NCBI GenBank assembly: GCA_002722525.1
Contig: PBMJ01000018.1
Location: forward strand, 68,867 to 78,479
From: Acidimicrobiaceae bacterium
GTDB lineage: Bacteria > Actinomycetota > Acidimicrobiia > Acidimicrobiales > UBA8592
Direction: 5' to 3'
DNA: 9,613 nucleotides
The translations under genes were made by a program, and so were the position numbers. Below are positions 6,970 to 9,613 of this stretch, one piece after another. Positions within the stretch are counted from its first letter, which is position 1, and each line of letters starts with the position of its first letter. The notes beneath the pieces were generated by a model. That model had not been told where the DNA came from, made no database searches, and worked only from the letters and a program-made list of their open reading frames with translations.

Positions 6970-7971
6970 ATGGAGCAACAACCTACAGTCAGCGTAATCA
7001 TTCCAGTCAGAGACAATGGAGAGCACTTACGTGCAAGCGTTGATTCAGTCCTGAATCAAACATACACAGGTGTGGAGGAAATCATCTTAGGAGTTGCCCC
7101 TTCTACTGACGACACAGAAAAAATATCAAAAGAACTGGAAATCACAAATCCCCGAATAAAAGTCGTTCCTAACCCTTCTGGAAAAACTGCAAGCGCACTG
7201 AACACTGCTGCCTCACTAGCTTCTGGAGATTTTCTTGTGCGGGTAGACGCCCACTGCGAGCTTGAAGATAGCTATATTCAGGAAGCAATCCAAACGATCA
7301 AACGAACAGGAGCAGCAAACGTAGGCGGAATACAAAAAGCCGAAGGAAGCTCCCGAGTTGAACGATCTATAGCGATAGGGATGACTTCTAGATTTGGAGT
7401 TGGAAATTCTAAATTCCACTATGGCGGGGAAGAGGGCCCGACAGACACCGTGTACCTCGGCGTTTATGAGAAGAAAGCTTTCCGTGAACTTGGCGGATTT
7501 AACGAAACATTGATTCGAAACCAGGATTATGAACTGAATATACGCATTCGCGAAAGTGGCCGTCTTGTTTGGTTGAATCCAAAACTTGTTGTGCGTTATA
7601 AGCCTAGACCCTCATTACGTGCTTTATTCCTCCAGTATTTTCAATATGGTCAGTGGAAACGGGCGGTATTGAAGCTTCACCCTAAATCAATCAAAATAAG
7701 ACAGATAGTTCCACCAGCCTTGATCATTGGGATTATTTTGGGCATAACGCTAGCTGCCTCCTTCTCTCTGTGGGGACTACTCGTCCCTAGCTGCTATTTA
7801 ATATGTGTCTTAATAGCCTCTTTGATTCAAAAATCTAGTAAAGGTATCGAGAAGATTATCTTGATGCTGGTATTTCCAACTATGCATATTGCTTGGGGTT
7901 TAGGCTTCCTAATTGGATCCTCGATAAGGGAACCAAACAAGGTAAACAGAGGCAGGAGCCCGAACTTCTAA
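6970..7971 (+). CDS. Membrane-anchored family 2 glycosyltransferase, ExoA-like
   Basis: Probably adds a sugar to the lipid-linked intermediate begun by the preceding phosphotransferase, on the cytoplasmic face of the membrane. The 333 residues begin with the GT-A fold signature VSVIIPVRDNGEHLRASVDS (7 to 26). GKTASALN (71 to 78), LVRVDAHCE (89 to 97, a D-A-H variant of the metal-binding DxD), GAANVGGIQ (114 to 122), LGGFNE, NQDYELNIRIRESG (184 to 197, likely catalytic base D186) and QYGQWKRAV (225 to 233) follow. The RVDAH, NVGG and QYG-W-K combination is what I associate with succinoglycan ExoA-type enzymes. Three C-terminal hydrophobic segments (about 246-264, 267-286, 295-318) anchor it. 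The frame reaches a TTG at 6949, overlapping the upstream gene by 14 nt. I prefer the ATG at 6970, 7 nt past that stop, because the fold begins at residue 7; neither start has a good ribosome site. Donor and acceptor are unknown. Confidence 0.9.
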   Translation: MEQQPTVSVIIPVRDNGEHLRASVDSVLNQTYTGVEEIILGVAPSTDDTEKISKELEITNPRIKVVPNPSGKTASALNTAASLASGDFLVRVDAHCELEDSYIQEAIQTIKRTGAANVGGIQKAEGSSRVERSIAIGMTSRFGVGNSKFHYGGEEGPTDTVYLGVYEKKAFRELGGFNETLIRNQDYELNIRIRESGRLVWLNPKLVVRYKPRPSLRALFLQYFQYGQWKRAVLKLHPKSIKIRQIVPPALIIGIILGITLAASFSLWGLLVPSCYLICVLIASLIQKSSKGIEKIILMLVFPTMHIAWGLGFLIGSSIREPNKVNRGRSPNF

Positions 7972-7999
7972 CGATATCTTCAAGAACCCACGCATTGGC

Positions 8000-8028
8000 T
8001 TGAATCTAGAGTAAATTTCAGCAATTAT
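8000..8028 (+). promoter_or_regulatory. Candidate promoter of the SpoIID/LytB gene
   Basis: TTGAAT (8000 to 8005, 4 of 6 to TTGACA) and AATTAT (8023 to 8028, 4 of 6 to TATAAT) are 17 nt apart. The predicted transcript start near 8035 leaves a short leader containing GGAG before the ATG at 8057. It would make this gene independent of the two glycosylation genes upstream. Confidence 0.35.
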
Positions 8029-8048
8029 TAATATGGGCGGTGGACAGT

Positions 8049-8052
8049 GGAG
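8049..8052 (+). promoter_or_regulatory. Ribosome binding site that decides the SpoIID/LytB start
   Basis: GGAG lies 4 nt before the ATG at 8057, a slightly short spacing. The in-frame ATG at 8033 has no such site, and using it would put GGGQWST ahead of a good signal peptide. Confidence 0.5.
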
Positions 8053-8056
8053 TACC

Positions 8057-9613
8057 ATGCGTATACCCAGATTTTTCACCAAAACATCAAAGACTGGTTA
8101 CTCCTTACCCCGACGCGTAGGAGTGCCCTTACTGGCTCTAGTAACTCTGCTAGGTATTAGCGCCACTCCAGTTCAAGCTGACATCCCAACCAATTCCTCT
8201 GTTATCAGCATCGAAGGGCATGGTTGGGGACATGGGGTCGGAATGAGTCAATATGGTGCATACGGTCGCGCGCTCTCTGTTGAGGAAGGAGGCGGAGGCC
8301 AAACTGCTGAACAAATTCTCTCTTTCTACTATCCAGGGACAACCCTCTCCGTTGTTGATACCTTAAATGATATAAGCGTTCACATCTTTAGTGGTGAGGG
8401 AGCTACCTTTACAACTTCTGGGCCAGTAGACCTCATCAACGCATCAGGCAATGTATTCGCCAATATCCCAGCGGCAACTGTTCTAACAGTAATTCGCTCA
8501 ACAGATATTATCTCAATCTCTACTCCCGATAATATTGACCACTGTATAGAGAATGCCCAACCAGAAAATATACAGCACTGCGCGGATGGCCCAATTTCAA
8601 TCGACCTCGTTGAAGGAGAACCTGTCCACACTGCTGTAATCGGTCAATTTACGAACGTAGGAACCTCTGGAAATAGTTACCAGTGGGGCCGATTAGTTAT
8701 TCGTGAACGAGACTTAGAAGGTGATGGGATCTTCTTAACTCTCGAGAATCTATCTATGGAAAAGTATTTATATGGCCTTGCGGAAGTACCGCCGAGTTGG
8801 CCTGCGGCGGCCTTAGAATCTCAGGCTATAGCTGGAAGAAGCTACGCTTTGGCACGTATCAATAGCCGAAGGTCCAATGAAAACTGGGACCTCCCTTGGG
8901 ATCTGTACTCTACAATCAACGACCAATACTACATTGGCTACTCTCACGAGTCATCCAGTAATGCTTCAAATTGGGTAGCCGGAGTAGACGCTACAGCAAA
9001 CAAGGTTCTGCTTAATGGAACAAGTCCGATTAGCGCCTATTACAGCTCGTCTAACGGAGGGCATAGCGAATCAGGTGCTTATGTTTTCTGCACAGCAGCG
9101 AATCATCCCTGCCCCGACATTCCCTACCTGCCAGCGCAGATTGATACATTTGACGGCCTCGCCAATCCTTACTCGTCTTGGGAAAGAAACTATACAGGTG
9201 AGGAAATAGCGAATTGGTTGGCGTCGTCGTCTGTAGGTTCAGTCGGAGCAATTATTGGTATCTACGTCAGTAACGGGTTTGGAGCCTCAGGGCGGACTGA
9301 TCAAGCCAACGTAACAATTGTTGGGAGTGCTAGAACTGCTGTTACCAAAGGCGATAACTTCATGGCAATTATCAATGGTGGAGTAATCGATCAGGGAGGC
9401 GGATACGGGGATCAAATTCTGTCAACTTTATATTCCATAGAAGGAATGTTTGGAATTGGTAATCAGATTGATCAGGATACGCCTGGATTTTTGTCTGCGG
9501 GTTGGATTGGTGCTGAGAGTGGTGACCGGTTTGGTTCGGTGACTGATACTGGCGATTTTGATGGTGATGGAAGAATGGATCTTCTTGTTGGCGCCCCTGA
9601 GGAAAGCGTGGGA
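8057..9613 (+). CDS. Secreted SpoIID/LytB-domain protein entering FG-GAP repeats, partial at right edge
   Basis: SpoIID-domain proteins cleave or help cleave peptidoglycan glycan strands (SpoIID is a lytic transglycosylase in spore formers, LytB an amidase enhancer). The 519 residues seen start with a signal peptide: basic MRIPRFFTKTSK to RR, hydrophobic VGVPLLALVTLLGISAT, and likely cleavage after VQA (41). EGHGWGHGVGMSQYGAYGRA (53 to 72) opens the mature protein. The core follows: LSMEKYLYGLAEVPPSWPAA (232 to 251), with E243 in the place of the catalytic glutamate, then ESQAIAGRSYALARI, AYYSSSNGGHSES (327 to 339) and PYLPA. Cys pairs 163/175 and 345/352 could form disulfides or bind metal. 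From about 489 an FG-GAP (integrin alpha-type) repeat begins: RFGSVTDTGDFDGDGRMD, with a DxDxDGxxxD calcium loop at D500, D502, D504 and D508, then LLVGAPE. More repeats probably lie beyond the edge. Nothing here suggests sporulation, so a role in wall remodelling or surface display is inferred. Confidence 0.9.
   Translation, partial: MRIPRFFTKTSKTGYSLPRRVGVPLLALVTLLGISATPVQADIPTNSSVISIEGHGWGHGVGMSQYGAYGRALSVEEGGGGQTAEQILSFYYPGTTLSVVDTLNDISVHIFSGEGATFTTSGPVDLINASGNVFANIPAATVLTVIRSTDIISISTPDNIDHCIENAQPENIQHCADGPISIDLVEGEPVHTAVIGQFTNVGTSGNSYQWGRLVIRERDLEGDGIFLTLENLSMEKYLYGLAEVPPSWPAAALESQAIAGRSYALARINSRRSNENWDLPWDLYSTINDQYYIGYSHESSSNASNWVAGVDATANKVLLNGTSPISAYYSSSNGGHSESGAYVFCTAANHPCPDIPYLPAQIDTFDGLANPYSSWERNYTGEEIANWLASSSVGSVGAIIGIYVSNGFGASGRTDQANVTIVGSARTAVTKGDNFMAIINGGVIDQGGGYGDQILSTLYSIEGMFGIGNQIDQDTPGFLSAGWIGAESGDRFGSVTDTGDFDGDGRMDLLVGAPEESVG

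Noticed and set aside
7979..8005. Inverted repeat TTCAAG ... CTTGAA after the glycosyltransferase gene, considered as a terminator.
   Set aside because: The arms are 6 bp with a 14-nt loop and no T tract follows; the right arm also overlaps the candidate -35 box of the next gene.
1..9613. Search for a defence system, CRISPR array, mobile element, prophage, tRNA or riboswitch.
   Set aside because: No spaced repeats, transposase or integrase motifs, tRNA-like folds or known aptamer cores were seen; every large open frame has a housekeeping or envelope assignment, apart from one unknown.

Overview
The window looks like chromosome of an actinobacterium with modest GC content (a few sampled lines run from about 32 to 53 percent). 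The best guess is a marine member of the Acidimicrobiia. The reasons are a biotin carboxylase fused to its carrier domain (AccA type), a LytR-CpsA-Psr protein with a LytR_C domain, an N-terminal SpoIID 'GWGHGVGMSQYG' protein, and a small membrane-anchored protein opening with 'MGKASSAKK' and carrying 'DHWHAAYGVY'. The lineage is inference from memory of families, not a database match.

The layout is two divergent gene sets that meet near 3.74 kb. On the minus strand, reading right to left, are a biotin protein ligase (birA-like, 3728 to 2895), a LytR-CpsA-Psr cell-wall ligase (2844 to 1213), a membrane-anchored His-rich protein of unknown function (1104 to 394), and a partial HxGH nucleotidyltransferase that runs off the left edge (342 to 1). 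On the plus strand are the biotin carboxylase/BCCP fusion (3748 to 5481), a polyprenyl-phosphate sugar phosphotransferase (5592 to 6962), an ExoA-like family 2 glycosyltransferase (6970 to 7971), and a secreted SpoIID/LytB protein entering FG-GAP repeats, cut by the right edge (8057 to 9613).

Two themes run through it. The first is biotin: the ligase sits back to back with a protein whose EAMKM lysine is the expected target of that ligase, with only 19 bp between the annotated start codons. The second is the cell envelope. The phosphotransferase would load the first sugar on a lipid carrier and the glycosyltransferase would extend it. The LCP protein belongs to the family that transfers such polymers to peptidoglycan, and the SpoIID protein would act on peptidoglycan outside the cell. 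The nucleotidyltransferase may supply an activated precursor.

No stretch over 300 bp lacks a gene. I see no tRNA, rRNA, CRISPR array, insertion sequence, phage gene or defence system. I did not find an obviously new multi-gene system. The best leads are the His-x-His membrane protein, the likely misplaced birA start with its overlapping divergent promoters, and the SpoIID/FG-GAP fusion.
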